DNA of 64,000 nt from Paenibacillus ihbetae (lineage in GTDB: Bacteria > Bacillota > Bacilli > Paenibacillales > Paenibacillaceae). Both the position numbers and the translations under genes were made by a program. The DNA lies in assembly GCF_002741055.1 (NCBI RefSeq), contig NZ_CP016809.1, positions 992,001 through 1,056,000 of the forward strand. The letters run 5' to 3'. Positions 7,842-17,015 of the stretch are shown here, one piece after another. The notes beneath the pieces are model-generated. The model did not search any database and was not told the DNA's origin. It saw only the letters and a list, made by a program, of their open reading frames with translations. The first letter of the stretch is position 1, and every line of letters begins with the position of its first letter.

Positions 7842-9095
7842 TTAACGGCGAACTTGCGGGCCTCCGATGCTGGCCTGCTGGTCGGTGTCCAGTCCGTACG
7901 CCGTATGAAGTGCTTGAACGACGCCTTCGAGATTACTTCCGTCGATCACACAGGATACTTTGATCTCCGAGGTGCTGACCATCTTGATGCTGACCCCTTG
8001 ACGGGAGATCACGTCAAACATCTGGGCGGCAACGCCAGGATGGCTTACCATGCCTGCGCCTACGATCGATACCTTCACCAGATTGTCCTCGGAGGTTACG
8101 TCGCGGTACGGCAGCTCGCCGCGGATCCGTTCGATGACGGACAGCGCACGCTCCCGGTCATGCAGGGATACGGTGAAGGAGAAATCTGCTTCCCCGTTCT
8201 GGACGCCGCTTTGTACGATGATATCCACGTCGATCCCTTCTTTGGCCAGTTCTCCGAACACCTGCGCCAGAATGCCCGGGGTATCGGCTACTCCCAAAAT
8301 GCTGATTCTGGCCACGTTCTTATCAAATGCGATACCGCTGACGACTACACCTTGTTCCATGCTCGTTTCCTCCTTAACAACCGTTCCCTCGTTATGATTA
8401 AAGCTTGATCGGACAACAAGCTTCACTTGATTGTGCTTGGCGTATTCAACGGCCCGCGGATGAAGCACCGCTGCCCCGAGGTTCGCCAGCTCCAGCATTT
8501 CATCGTATGAAATTTCAGGGAGCTTCCGTGCGCATTTTACGACTCGCGGATCGGTAGAATATACGCCGTCCACATCCGTGTAGATTTCGCACACATCGGC
8601 CGAAATCGCTGCAGCCAGCGCCACCGCGGTCGTATCCGAGCCTCCGCGGCCGAGGGTCGTGATTTCGCCTTCTTCCGACATGCCCTGGAAGCCGGCGACG
8701 ATGACGATATTACCGTCATCCAGCGCCTTGTGCACGCGCTCCGGAGATATATCGGTAATACGGGCTTTGCCGTGGACGGCTTCCGTCCGGAATCCGGCCT
8801 GCCAGCCCGTAAAAGATACAGCTTTGCGCCCCAGGCTGTGGATCGCCATCGAGAGGAGCGAGATCGAGATCTGCTCTCCTGTCGTTAACAGCATATCCAT
8901 TTCCCGCGCGGGCGGGTTTTCATTTAATAGTTTAGCTTGATCAATCAGATCGTCGGTGGTATCCCCCATCGCGGATACAACAACAACGCACTGATGGCCT
9001 TCATCCTGTTTCTCTACAATTCGTGCGGCAACGCGCTTCATGCGTTCTGTATCCCCTACAGAGCTGCCTCCGAATTTCATGACGTACAATGACAA
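7842..9095 (-). CDS. lysC: Aspartate kinase (LysC type)
   Basis: Phosphorylates aspartate at the start of the lysine, threonine, methionine and diaminopimelate pathway. It has about 417 residues: the kinase domain begins with VMKFGGSSVGDTERMKRVA and contains TTLGRGGSDTTAVALAAA, and two ACT regulatory domains follow (about 265-400; VSIVGAGMVSHPGVAAQMF in the second). Similarity to B. subtilis LysC (GWQAG.RTE.VHG.ARITDI) points to the lysine-responsive type. The start is uncertain: GTG 9107, TTG 9095 and TTG 9089 are in frame; 9095 or 9089 best fits the AAAGAGG site. No lysine riboswitch fits in the short leader. Confidence 0.92.
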   Translation of the reverse strand: MSLYVMKFGGSSVGDTERMKRVAARIVEKQDEGHQCVVVVSAMGDTTDDLIDQAKLLNENPPAREMDMLLTTGEQISISLLSMAIHSLGRKAVSFTGWQAGFRTEAVHGKARITDISPERVHKALDDGNIVIVAGFQGMSEEGEITTLGRGGSDTTAVALAAAISADVCEIYTDVDGVYSTDPRVVKCARKLPEISYDEMLELANLGAAVLHPRAVEYAKHNQVKLVVRSSFNHNEGTVVKEETSMEQGVVVSGIAFDKNVARISILGVADTPGILAQVFGELAKEGIDVDIIVQSGVQNGEADFSFTVSLHDRERALSVIERIRGELPYRDVTSEDNLVKVSIVGAGMVSHPGVAAQMFDVISRQGVSIKMVSTSEIKVSCVIDGSNLEGVVQALHTAYGLDTDQQASIGGPQVRR

Positions 9096-9168
9096 TGCCT
9101 CTTTCACTCCCCACTTGATATCAGTATGTACCAGTGCATTGGTTCATGGTTTCTCACTTTAAAACAGT

Positions 9169-9196
9169 ATAATACGAAAGTAACACCCTCCGTCAA
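9169..9196 (-). promoter_or_regulatory. Likely sigma-A promoter of lysC
   Basis: On the minus strand TTGACG (9191-9196) and TATTAT (9169-9174) are separated by 16 bases. The predicted transcript leader is only about 65-70 bases, too short for an L-box riboswitch. Confidence 0.55.
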
Positions 9197-9248
9197 GGCT
9201 TTCGTCTGAAAGATATCCCGCTCTGAACGCCATTCAATCTAGAAAATA

Positions 9249-9281
9249 CAAAAAGAACTCCCGTACTTGACGTACAGGAGT
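9249..9281 (-). terminator. Terminator after efp
   Basis: On the minus strand ACTCCTGTAC pairs with GTACGGGAGT around a short loop, followed by TCTTTTTGTATTTTC. It lies about 65 bases past the efp stop. Confidence 0.8.
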
Positions 9282-9346
9282 CGCGTTGCAACAGAAGATA
9301 TTGGCAGAGGCGGAGCGATTAGATCGTTTCGCCGATTAAGCCAGCC

Positions 9347-9904
9347 TTATGCGCGGGAGATGTATTTTCCTTCACGGGTATCGATCAGAAGCACATCGCC
9401 TTCGTTGATGAACAGCGGAACCTGCACATTGAGGCCTGTTTCCACCTTCGCATTTTTCGTAGCGCCTGTCGCTGTGTTACCTTTAATTCCCGGCTCGGTT
9501 TCCACTACCTTCAGCTCGACGCTGTTCGGCAGGTTGATCCCGAGAATTTCTCCCTGATAGCTGATGATGTTAACGTTCATGTTTTCCTTCAGGAAATTCA
9601 GTTCCCATTCCAGCTGCTCGCTGGTCAAGCTGAACTGGTCATAGGTTTCGTTATCCATGAACACATGCTCCTGTCCGCTTGCATACAAGTACTGCACGCC
9701 GCGGTTGTCGATTTGCGCGCGTCCGATCGTTTCGCCGGCACGGAACGTTTTTTCCACCGTGTTGCCGTTGCGCAAGTTCTTCAATTTGGAGCGTACGAAA
9801 GCGGCGCCTTTACCTGGCTTTACATGCTGAAAATCCAAAACGGTAAAAATATCGCCATCCACTTCTACGGTTAATCCTGTTTTAAAATCATTGACTGAAA
9901 TCAC
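9347..9904 (-). CDS. efp: Translation elongation factor P
   Basis: Binds stalled ribosomes between the P and E sites and promotes peptide bonds at proline runs. It has 185 residues with the three beta-barrel domains expected. The tip loop reads [17 protein letters not shown], with Lys32 at the usual modified position. It ends in the conserved [15 protein letters not shown] at 9904 has a GGAGG site. It follows the M24 peptidase gene by 61 bases, the order known from Bacillus (yqhT-efp). Confidence 0.97.
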   Translation of the reverse strand: MISVNDFKTGLTVEVDGDIFTVLDFQHVKPGKGAAFVRSKLKNLRNGNTVEKTFRAGETIGRAQIDNRGVQYLYASGQEHVFMDNETYDQFSLTSEQLEWELNFLKENMNVNIISYQGEILGINLPNSVELKVVETEPGIKGNTATGATKNAKVETGLNVQVPLFINEGDVLLIDTREGKYISRA

Positions 9905-9965
9905 TGAATTTCCCTCCTAAAGGATACGGTTTGATTAATTCTTGTTTGTTATAGCTTCTTTTCAT

Positions 9966-11036
9966 TTAGAGCACGGTGTAATCTTTGGACGAGCTTGTCA
10001 ATATTTGAATACCCGTTTCCGTGATTACGATATCATCTTCAATGCGCACGCCGCCGAGACCCGGCAGGTAAATGCCAGGCTCCACCGTAACGACCATGCC
10101 CGGCTTCAGAATATCGTCGCTCGCCTTGGACAGTCGCGGCGATTCATGAACCTCCATGCCCAGTCCATGTCCCGTGCTGTGCCCGAAATACTCGCCGTAT
10201 CCGTACCGGGTAATGATGTCGCGCGCCAGCGCATCGGCCTCGCGTCCCGTCATGCCCGGCTTGATATGCGCAAGCGCATGCAGCTGCGCTTCGAGCACGA
10301 TGTCGTAGATCTCCTTCAGCTTCGGATCGGGGCTGCCGAGGGCTACCGTCCGGGTCAAATCCGAGCAGTATCCATCCAGGAGCGCGCCAAAATCAAAGGT
10401 GACGAACTCATTGCCTTGAATCACCCGGTCGCTGGCAACGCCGTGGGGAAGCGCAGAGCGTTCCCCGGAAGCGACGATGGTGTCGAAGGAGGAGGAAGTC
10501 GCGCCGCGGCTGCGCATGAACATTTCCATCTCCAGATCGATTTCGCGCTCGGTTTTGCCCGCTTTCAGCAAGGTCAGCACATGGCTGAACGTTTCATCGG
10601 CCAAATCGGCAGCGCGCTGCATGATCTTCAATTCCTCGGCATCCTTGATGATACGGAGCTCCTCCACCAGTCCCGATACCGGAACGAGGCTGATCGGTGC
10701 AAGCTGCTCCGTATAACCGGAATATACTCCGTATGTAACATGGTCCTGCTCGAAACCGAGCGAGGCAATGCCTTCGGATTGAAGCAGTTCTTTTACGGTA
10801 TCCATAACCTTCGCTCCGTGCTCAATGACCTTAAAGCCGGTCGCTTGCTGCGGAGCCTGCGTCATGTAACGGAAATCCGTCAGCAGATACGACTGTTCCT
10901 TCGTGATCAGCACATATCCTGCAGATCCCGTAAACCCTGTCAAATATCTGCGGTTGATCGGGCTTCCGATCAGCATGGCCGACAAGCCTTTGGCCTCGAG
11001 CTTCTCGCGCAGTCCTGCTACTCGTTTGCTGCTCAT
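9966..11036 (-). CDS. yqhT: M24 family aminopeptidase (Xaa-Pro dipeptidase-like, YqhT)
   Basis: Predicted cytoplasmic metallo-aminopeptidase acting on Xaa-Pro peptides. It has 356 residues: an N-terminal creatinase-like domain (1-125) and a C-terminal pita-bread domain with the metal-binding set: Asp in FDFGALLDGYCSDLTRT, His in GHSTGHGLGMEVHE, Glu in VTVEPGIYLPG and Glu in GGVRIEDD. ATG at 11036 has GGAGATGG upstream; the frame stays open further upstream over aroQ but has no better start. It lies 52 bases after aroQ. Confidence 0.93.
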   Translation of the reverse strand: MSSKRVAGLREKLEAKGLSAMLIGSPINRRYLTGFTGSAGYVLITKEQSYLLTDFRYMTQAPQQATGFKVIEHGAKVMDTVKELLQSEGIASLGFEQDHVTYGVYSGYTEQLAPISLVPVSGLVEELRIIKDAEELKIMQRAADLADETFSHVLTLLKAGKTEREIDLEMEMFMRSRGATSSSFDTIVASGERSALPHGVASDRVIQGNEFVTFDFGALLDGYCSDLTRTVALGSPDPKLKEIYDIVLEAQLHALAHIKPGMTGREADALARDIITRYGYGEYFGHSTGHGLGMEVHESPRLSKASDDILKPGMVVTVEPGIYLPGLGGVRIEDDIVITETGIQILTSSSKDYTVL

Positions 11037-11088
11037 TGTTCCATCTCCTCTCACCCATGCCGGGATCAAAGCGGGTATCCTAACGCCG

Positions 11089-11535
11089 CTATGCCTCCCC
11101 GGTCTCCAGAATTTGTAAAAGGGCTGACAAGCCCAGCGTGTAGCTGGCCGCGCCGAAGCCCGCGATTTGACCGGCGGCAACAGGCGCAATGACGGAAGTA
11201 TGACGGAATTCTTCCCTTGCATGAATGTTCGAAAGATGAACCTCCACGGTGGGAATCCGCGCCGAGCTGACCGCATCGCGCACAGCGTAGCTGTAATGCG
11301 TCAGCGCGCCCGGATTCAGCAGTATTCCATCCGCCTGCCCGATCGCTTCATGGATCCGGTCAATGATCGCACCCTCGTGGTTAGACTGAAAGAAGGTAAT
11401 ACCGATCCCCGCAGCATCCGCTTGCTTGCGCAAATTATCCTCGATCGCCTGCAGGCTGAGCGAACCGTATATCCCCGGTTCCCGGAAGCCGAGCAGGTTT
11501 AAATTCGGTCCGTTTATCACCCATATGGTTTTCAT
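11089..11535 (-). CDS. aroQ: Type II 3-dehydroquinate dehydratase
   Basis: Dehydrates 3-dehydroquinate to 3-dehydroshikimate, the third step of the shikimate pathway. It has 148 residues, the normal length for the dodecameric type II enzyme. Motifs seen: [10 protein letters not shown] near the N-terminus, catalytic Tyr23 in [26 protein letters not shown], and [11 protein letters not shown] with the catalytic His. ATG at 11535 follows AAGGTGGG at about 7 bases; an upstream GTG at 11547 is less likely. Confidence 0.95.
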   Translation of the reverse strand: MKTIWVINGPNLNLLGFREPGIYGSLSLQAIEDNLRKQADAAGIGITFFQSNHEGAIIDRIHEAIGQADGILLNPGALTHYSYAVRDAVSSARIPTVEVHLSNIHAREEFRHTSVIAPVAAGQIAGFGAASYTLGLSALLQILETGEA

Positions 11536-11612
11536 AGGGTTTCCCACCTTTTCGTCAAATAACCAAGTGCTATTTTACCATAGGCGGTATCGGATTGAGA
11601 AGTTTATTGTTT

Positions 11613-12110
11613 TTAACCCGTCACCTGCTTCGGCTCGCGCATCCGTTCGTCGGTAAATTCCTGGGCAGCCGTGTAACCGATAAAGAGTCCCCATAATAAA
11701 AAAATGCAAAACTCCGTTATGTTGGTATCCCACGTCAGCTTTTTAACCGGAGGCGTAAACCGGAGCCAAGGGTTGAGGGCAATATACAGCACGATCCACC
11801 AGATGACGCCGTAAATGATGCCGGGCCAGGGACCTTTGAGCTTGCGGAATAAAAACACATAAATCAGCGCAGCGATGACGGAGAATGCGATAAACGACAG
11901 CCAGCCCGCGATTTGCCCGGCCGCGGTGAGAAGAAACCCATGCTTGAAGAAAGGCTCCATCAGGAAGCCCGGCACCACCCTCGTGAATTTCAGCGTATAA
12001 AATATCCACCTTACCGCTCCCCAAATCAGCCCTGCGTAATACCCCAGCTCCAGGGCGTACAGAAACGGATTCGTCACCTTGTTGTCCTTTCGAAACTGAT
12101 CTTCGGTCAT
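11613..12110 (-). CDS. yqhR: YqhR family membrane protein
   Basis: Conserved membrane protein of unknown function, found next to yqhQ and aroQ in Bacillus. It has 165 residues with four hydrophobic segments (about 18-38, 58-85, 93-112, 132-150). The start ATG at 12110 has GGAGGATTCAAC upstream. It is transcribed away from yqhQ. Confidence 0.8.
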   Translation of the reverse strand: MTEDQFRKDNKVTNPFLYALELGYYAGLIWGAVRWIFYTLKFTRVVPGFLMEPFFKHGFLLTAAGQIAGWLSFIAFSVIAALIYVFLFRKLKGPWPGIIYGVIWWIVLYIALNPWLRFTPPVKKLTWDTNITEFCIFLLWGLFIGYTAAQEFTDERMREPKQVTG

Positions 12111-12265
12111 GTTGAATCCTCCTTTGCTTGGTAGTTGATGCTCGTCTTCCCTTCTTTAGCAGATAGTATGCTCCGCTTCCCACCGGTCAATCCAACTAGA
12201 AATTACTTTCAAAATTCGATACAATAGTTAATAGAACGAAAAACATGTCAGGGAGGGTGAACTGG

Positions 12266-13258
12266 TTGTCCCAAAAGTCAACCCCGATCAGCTATGGAGG
12301 CCAAGCTGTAATCGAAGGCGTTATGTTCGGCGGCAAGCATGTCAATGTAACGGCCGTTCGTCGCAAGAATAACGAGATCAAGTTTCTAGAGGTGCCTCGC
12401 GAGGATAAGGAATGGGTACGGAAGCTGCGGAAGGTTCCGCTTCTTCGCGGCATCGTCAGTCTGATAGATTCAACCATCAAGGGCTCGAAGCATCTGAACT
12501 ACTCCGCAGATGCATTCGCTGATGACAGCCTGGACCCGGAAGAGCGCGAGAAGCAGAAGGAGAAGGAAGAGTCCGGCTGGAGCCTGAGCATGATCATCGG
12601 CGTTGCCGCGGTCAGCGTGCTGTCCTTTATCGTCGGCAAGCTGCTCTTTACCCTCGTGCCGGTTTTTGTTGAAGATTTCTTATTTGGTAATACATTTGAT
12701 AACTATATCGTGCATAACCTGATTGAAGGTATCATTAAATTGATCCTGCTTCTTGTCTACCTATGGGCGATCTCCCAGACGCCGGTCATCAAGCGGCTGT
12801 TCCAGTATCACGGTGCCGAGCACAAAGTGATCAGCGCATATGAGGCCGGTGAAGAGCTCACCGTCAAGAACGTGCAGAAGTATACGAGACTGCACTACCG
12901 TTGCGGCAGCAGCTTCATGATGCTGACCATCGTACTGGGTGTCGTTGTATATTCGATCGTCCCATGGGATACGATGACAGAACGGATTATCCAGCGAATC
13001 GCTCTTCTTCCGGTCGTGCTCGGCATATCATTTGAATTCTTGAAGCTTACCAACGCCATGCGGGATATTCCCGTCCTCCGTTTCCTCGGTTATCCCGGGC
13101 TGTGGCTGCAGCTGCTCACAACGAAGGAGCCGACGGACGATCAAGTCGAAGTATCCATCGCATCCTTTAACAGAATGCGTGAATTAGATGCCCAATACGA
13201 GAATGTTCCCGTGTCGCAATCTGTGACAGGAAGTGTGCTGGATCCCGCGAAAGGGTGA
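12266..13258 (+). CDS. yqhQ: YqhQ family protein (DUF1385)
   Basis: Conserved membrane protein with no established biochemical function. It has about 330 residues: an N-terminal soluble part with SYGGQAVIEGVMFGGKHVN, two long hydrophobic stretches (about 110-135 and 150-175), a HGAEHK signature (YHGAEHKVISAYEAGE) and further membrane segments. The TTG start at 12266 is preferred because GGGAGG lies 9 bases upstream; ATG at 12245 and GTG at 12257 are in frame but badly placed relative to that site. It is followed 7 bases later by yqhP on the same strand. Confidence 0.88.
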   Translation: MSQKSTPISYGGQAVIEGVMFGGKHVNVTAVRRKNNEIKFLEVPREDKEWVRKLRKVPLLRGIVSLIDSTIKGSKHLNYSADAFADDSLDPEEREKQKEKEESGWSLSMIIGVAAVSVLSFIVGKLLFTLVPVFVEDFLFGNTFDNYIVHNLIEGIIKLILLLVYLWAISQTPVIKRLFQYHGAEHKVISAYEAGEELTVKNVQKYTRLHYRCGSSFMMLTIVLGVVVYSIVPWDTMTERIIQRIALLPVVLGISFEFLKLTNAMRDIPVLRFLGYPGLWLQLLTTKEPTDDQVEVSIASFNRMRELDAQYENVPVSQSVTGSVLDPAKG

Positions 13259-13265
13259 TGAATCC

Positions 13266-13598
13266 ATGAGAAGGCATGCGATCATTTTTTGGACGGCTAT
13301 CGGGTTGGCCGCAGTAGGCGTTTTGGCCCTGCTGATTAGCCCGGGTACAAGGATGATGGTGCTGATTCCGGCCATCATCGTCGCAATCGTCTACTTGCTG
13401 TACAAGTTTCCGCCCCGCCGCTTTAACAAGCGTCCGAAGGTGAAGCCGTCCAAGCGAACCGCCGCCAAGCTGGCGCGCAAGAGCCACCCGGCAAGAAAAA
13501 CAAGCCCCTCCGCTACACGCAAACAGTATCCGTTCCAGGTCATCGACGGTCAGAAGGGCAAGTCCGATCCTTCCGATGATCTACCGAAATATCACTGA
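13266..13598 (+). CDS. yqhP: YqhP-like small membrane protein
   Basis: It has 110 residues: two hydrophobic helices (about 6-24 and 28-46) and then a very basic, Lys/Arg/Pro-rich tail (KRPKVKPSKRTAAKLARKSH). Function is unknown. It is named from its position directly after yqhQ, where B. subtilis has yqhP; the tail makes sequence-based naming weak. ATG at 13266 has AAAGGGTGATG upstream. Confidence 0.7.
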   Translation: MRRHAIIFWTAIGLAAVGVLALLISPGTRMMVLIPAIIVAIVYLLYKFPPRRFNKRPKVKPSKRTAAKLARKSHPARKTSPSATRKQYPFQVIDGQKGKSDPSDDLPKYH

Positions 13599-13601
13599 AG
13601 C

Positions 13602-13649
13602 AAAAGCGCAGGTCCCAAGGCTACAGCCGCCTCGGAATCTGCGCTTTTT
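13602..13649. terminator. Bidirectional terminator between yqhP and yqhO
   Basis: AAAGCGCAG pairs with CTGCGCTTT around a loop of about 27 bases. T-runs follow on the plus strand and A-runs precede it, so it can serve the two convergent genes. Confidence 0.8.
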
Positions 13650-13661
13650 GTTTATAAGCCT

Positions 13662-14588
13662 CTATGACTGCTCCGGCTTCCATCTGGAGAAGAACTGCGT
13701 GCCTGCCGTCAAGCCTGAGTTGTACAGGTTCATGCTCTCTTCCTTGGTCAGGTGGAAATGGGTCGTCCCGATGCCGAGGGTCGGAATTTTGATGGTGCGG
13801 CTGCGGTTTTGCTGCTCGATATACCGCTCATCATGCGCCGACAGCATCGTCTCAAACATCGCCGTCAGCATGCTGAAGGGGCCGTCGATCTCATGCGGAG
13901 AATTGCTGTTCTTCCCCACCATCTGAAAGCCCAGCACCGGCAATGGCTTCGGACCTCCCTTCGATTCGCGATCGAACAGCCACAGCGGAAAATTGCTAAG
14001 AAGTCCCCCGTCTACGATATATACAAATTGCTCGGCGAACGCTTTCCCTTTAGCTGCTCTGCCAATGAGCCGAAGAATGACCGGATCGAAAAAATAGGGA
14101 ATGCTGCAGCTCATCCGCACCGCTTTGGCCACCGGAAACGTCGCCGGATTAATGCCGTATTGGCGCAAATCGTCCGGCAGGACCAGCAGCCTGCCGTTCG
14201 TAATATCCGAAGCTACGATGTAAAGCTTTCCGGCCGGAATATCGGAGAAGGTGAATATGCCTTTGTCCAGCAGAATTTTTCGGATCCAGTTCTCCAGCGC
14301 TTCGCCTGAATACAGCCCCTTCTTGATCAACACCCTCAAAGCCGGTCCGATGATCTTTGCATTGAACACCGGTGCGCGCTGCAAAAAGGTATGAAATGGG
14401 GTCTCCTCGATGATCTGCCGGATTTCATCCGCACGGTACCCTGCTGCAAGCACGGACGCGACGATCGAGCCGGAGGACGTTCCGGCAACGCGGCTAAATT
14501 CGATCCCCGCCATTTCGGCTGCTTTGACAGCGCCGGCGAGAGAGATGCCCTTAACGCCTCCACCTTCAAAAACCGCATTGATCTGCAT
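13662..14588 (-). CDS. yqhO: Patatin-like phospholipase (YqhO)
   Basis: Predicted lipid acyl hydrolase with a Ser-Asp catalytic dyad. It has 308 residues: an oxyanion loop FEGGGVKGISLAGAVKAA at about 8-25, the nucleophile elbow GTSSGS (about 37-42), and the Asp motif IVDGGLLSNFPLWLF at about 191-205. No signal peptide is seen, so it is probably cytoplasmic or membrane-peripheral. Substrate is unknown. Its position at the yqhO-yqhP-yqhQ locus matches Bacillus. Confidence 0.9.
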   Translation of the reverse strand: MQINAVFEGGGVKGISLAGAVKAAEMAGIEFSRVAGTSSGSIVASVLAAGYRADEIRQIIEETPFHTFLQRAPVFNAKIIGPALRVLIKKGLYSGEALENWIRKILLDKGIFTFSDIPAGKLYIVASDITNGRLLVLPDDLRQYGINPATFPVAKAVRMSCSIPYFFDPVILRLIGRAAKGKAFAEQFVYIVDGGLLSNFPLWLFDRESKGGPKPLPVLGFQMVGKNSNSPHEIDGPFSMLTAMFETMLSAHDERYIEQQNRSRTIKIPTLGIGTTHFHLTKEESMNLYNSGLTAGTQFFSRWKPEQS

Positions 14589-14592
14589 ACAG

Positions 14593-14645
14593 AAAAATCC
14601 CCCGCCTCACATGGTCTAATGACTATGTATGAGGGCGGGGGATGT
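14593..14645 (-). terminator. Terminator after the GHL10-like gene
   Basis: On the minus strand ATCCCCCGCC pairs with GGCGGGGGAT around a 30-base loop and runs into TTTTTCTG. It lies upstream of the yqhO start and ends the 14762-16318 transcript. Confidence 0.75.
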
Positions 14646-14681
14646 TTCATACCTGTAGGACGTGCGCCAAATCTTAATTAT

Positions 14682-14746
14682 GAAGGTTGCTCAAAAGACG
14701 TCATCATTTGATCACGAAGTGAGTCCATAAATAGACCTTTTGAACG
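14682..14746. repeat. Dispersed hairpin element, copy 1
   Basis: It opens GAAGGTTG and contains TTTGATCACGAAGTGAG (14707-14723), both identical to a second element at 23060-23146. The ends carry CAAAAG and CTTTTG as inverted arms, so the element can fold into a long hairpin. It lies between the GHL10-like gene and its terminator. Confidence 0.6.
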
Positions 14747-14761
14747 ATCACTTATAACTTA

Positions 14762-16318
14762 TCACTTATAATAGGATTGCAATTGCTCTTTAAAGCCTAA
14801 CGGATTGCTTAAAATGTTCTCCGCACGGAAGAAGATGCTGCCTTTGATTTCAGAAAATCCTCGATTGTACTTCAACTGGTTGATGATTTCCGATGCGCTC
14901 TGCCATCCGACCTCGGACGTGCCGAGCTTGTATGGGGCATGACCGATCAGCAGATCGACGCCCGTGCCTTTCACCTCGTTCACCCACCAGTCTACCAGCT
15001 TATCGTAATCGACCGTCGCATTGCTCATGCTCCAGTAGATCTGCGGGGCAACATAATCGATCCAGCCGTTCTGGATCCAGGCTCGAACATCGGCATACAT
15101 GCTGTCGTAGGCCGTCACGCCCGCCTTTGTATCGGACCCTGTCTTATCCACGGAGGCGTTTCTCCACACCCCGAACGGGCTGATGCCGAATTCGACGCCC
15201 GGCTTGGACTCGTGTATCGATTGGTCCAATGCAGCGACGAAATCATTAATGTTCGCCCGCCGCCAGTCGCCGATGTTCGTATAAGAACCATCATTGTACA
15301 AGCGGTACGCGGCATCGTCTTTAAAGGCCGTATTGGACGGATAAAAGTAATCGTCCAGATGAACCCCATCGATATCATAACGGTCAACCACTTCCATGAT
15401 CGTATCAATGATATGCTGACGAGCATCCGGAATCCCCGGATTGATATATAACTGCTTGCCGGTGTTTACGATCCAATCCGGATGAGAAAGCGCGACATGG
15501 GACGGATCCAGCGACGCGGTCAACACGTCGGTGTTGGCCCGGAAGGGGTTAAACCACGCATGGAATTCCATATTCCGTTTGTGCGTCTCCTCGACCATGA
15601 ATGCAACCGGATCATAGCCCGGGTCCGTGCCTTGTATACCGGTCAGTACCTTGGACCAAGGTACCAGCTCTGATGGATACAGTGCATCCCCGGCCGGCCG
15701 GACCTGAACGTATACGGTGTTAATGCCGACTTCCTGGAGAGAATCCAGGAGCTCGATATATTCTGCTTTTTGCTGTTCGCTCGTGCTCTTAGGCGACGGC
15801 CAGTCGAGATTAAATACCGTCGAAATCCAGGCTCCCCTTACTTCATCCACCGTCGAAACGGGCGGGGGAGCAACCACCGGGCCCGAGAAGAGCGAAATCC
15901 GCTGCGCCGATTGGTTCCACTCGACCTTCAAGCCGAGATTCTCGCTGATGAATCGGAGCGGTACCATGACGCGGTTCTGCTTGATCTGCACCGAAGCGTC
16001 CAGCGCAACCGCTGAACCATTCACCAATGCGGAGGTTTTGCCCGAGGTCAGCTGCAGGGTGTTGCCGTCTTTACGAATCGTTACCGTCCGTTTGGATTGT
16101 TCCCAAGCGACCGAAGCGCCAAGTCCTTCGCTGATGACCCGGGTCGGAACCATCGTCACATTCACTTTAGGCAGTATGTACGGGGATACGTCACTGTCCA
16201 GCTTCACGCCGTCCAGCTGTATGCTGATACCGGATGACTTCGCCTGTGCTGTAGAGACTACCGACGGGAGACATAATAGCAGCATCATTAATACTAGTAA
16301 CCATCGCCGAAGCTTCAT
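14762..16318 (-). CDS. Secreted GHL10-like glycosyl hydrolase with stalk domain
   Basis: Predicted exported cell-surface hydrolase. It has 518 residues: a signal peptide (about 1-26, cleavage near AQA-KS), a copper-amine-oxidase N-terminal-like stalk domain in two halves (about 30-150; LDSDVSPYILPKVNVTMVPT and NRVMVPLRFISENLGLKVEW), then a GHL10/DUF187 TIM-barrel domain (about 158-518; EVRGAWISTVFNLDWPSP, FHAWFNPFRAN, VHLDDYFYP). Family members act on bacterial cell-wall or exopolysaccharide glycans, but the substrate here is not shown. Stalk-plus-GHL10 architecture is common in Paenibacillus. It is a single-gene unit. Confidence 0.88.
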   Translation of the reverse strand: MKLRRWLLVLMMLLLCLPSVVSTAQAKSSGISIQLDGVKLDSDVSPYILPKVNVTMVPTRVISEGLGASVAWEQSKRTVTIRKDGNTLQLTSGKTSALVNGSAVALDASVQIKQNRVMVPLRFISENLGLKVEWNQSAQRISLFSGPVVAPPPVSTVDEVRGAWISTVFNLDWPSPKSTSEQQKAEYIELLDSLQEVGINTVYVQVRPAGDALYPSELVPWSKVLTGIQGTDPGYDPVAFMVEETHKRNMEFHAWFNPFRANTDVLTASLDPSHVALSHPDWIVNTGKQLYINPGIPDARQHIIDTIMEVVDRYDIDGVHLDDYFYPSNTAFKDDAAYRLYNDGSYTNIGDWRRANINDFVAALDQSIHESKPGVEFGISPFGVWRNASVDKTGSDTKAGVTAYDSMYADVRAWIQNGWIDYVAPQIYWSMSNATVDYDKLVDWWVNEVKGTGVDLLIGHAPYKLGTSEVGWQSASEIINQLKYNRGFSEIKGSIFFRAENILSNPLGFKEQLQSYYK

Positions 16319-16396
16319 TCTATTAATCCTCCGAAAATATGAAATTTGCAGGTAATGCTAACCTATGAACCAAACATCTTTAATATGCCCATCAGT

Positions 16397-16428
16397 TTAA
16401 AAAGACATCTGTCACAAGCGGACAGATG
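16397..16428 (-). terminator. Terminator after mntR
   Basis: On the minus strand CATCTGTC pairs with GACAGATG around a 7-base loop, followed by TCTTTTT. It lies just past the mntR stop. Confidence 0.82.
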
Positions 16429-16433
16429 CCCCA

Positions 16434-16859
16434 TTACGATTCGCTAACCAGTTCGTTATGAATGTCCCGCAGCTCCTGCAGCCGGTTCTCGTCCCGCTTG
16501 AAATATTCGACAAGCGTTTCGATACGCGTAATGGAATCCCAGCTTAGATGATGCTCGATTCCTTCAACATCCCTATAAATATTTTCATCCTGAACACCGA
16601 TCATTTCGAGGAATTCCTCGAGCAGATGGTGGCGCTCCATGAGCCGCTTGCCCATCTTCTTTCCTTTGCTGGTCAGTACCAAGCCGCGATATTTTTCATA
16701 TATCAAATATTCGTCTTTGTCCAGCTTCTGAATCATTTTCGTGACGGATGAGGGGTGAACCTCCAAGCCTTCGGCAATATCCGAAACGCGCGCATATCCC
16801 TTCTCGTCAATCAGTTTGTAGATGCGCTCCAAATAATCCTCCATGCTAGGTGTCGGCAT
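16434..16859 (-). CDS. mntR: Manganese-responsive transcriptional regulator
   Basis: DtxR-family repressor of manganese uptake genes, active with Mn(II) bound. It has 141 residues: an N-terminal winged helix (about 1-72, [19 protein letters not shown]) and a dimerisation domain. All metal ligands known for B. subtilis MntR are at identical positions: Asp8, Glu11, His77, Glu99, Glu102, His103. It lacks the SH3-like domain of iron-type DtxR. Neighbours include zinc uptake genes but no manganese transporter in this window. Confidence 0.94.
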   Translation of the reverse strand: MPTPSMEDYLERIYKLIDEKGYARVSDIAEGLEVHPSSVTKMIQKLDKDEYLIYEKYRGLVLTSKGKKMGKRLMERHHLLEEFLEMIGVQDENIYRDVEGIEHHLSWDSITRIETLVEYFKRDENRLQELRDIHNELVSES

Positions 16860-17015
16860 CTTCTTCCCTCTCTCTTCTATAATTACATAACCTGTACCAA
16901 AACCTCAATTTACCTGCTCTTGTAATGATACATGTTTTTTAGACCTGTTGGCAAGTCCTGGCCCCTGAATATCCCATTATTTACCACAACCCAAAACCCA
17001 GGAGCCAGACCGGCA

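Noticed and set aside
9108..9260. Lysine riboswitch before lysC
   Set aside because: The space between the promoter and start is too short and no L-box motifs were recognised.
16950..17010. Terminator after ccdA
   Set aside because: Only a weak CCTGG/CCAGG pairing with no T-run; not strong enough to list.
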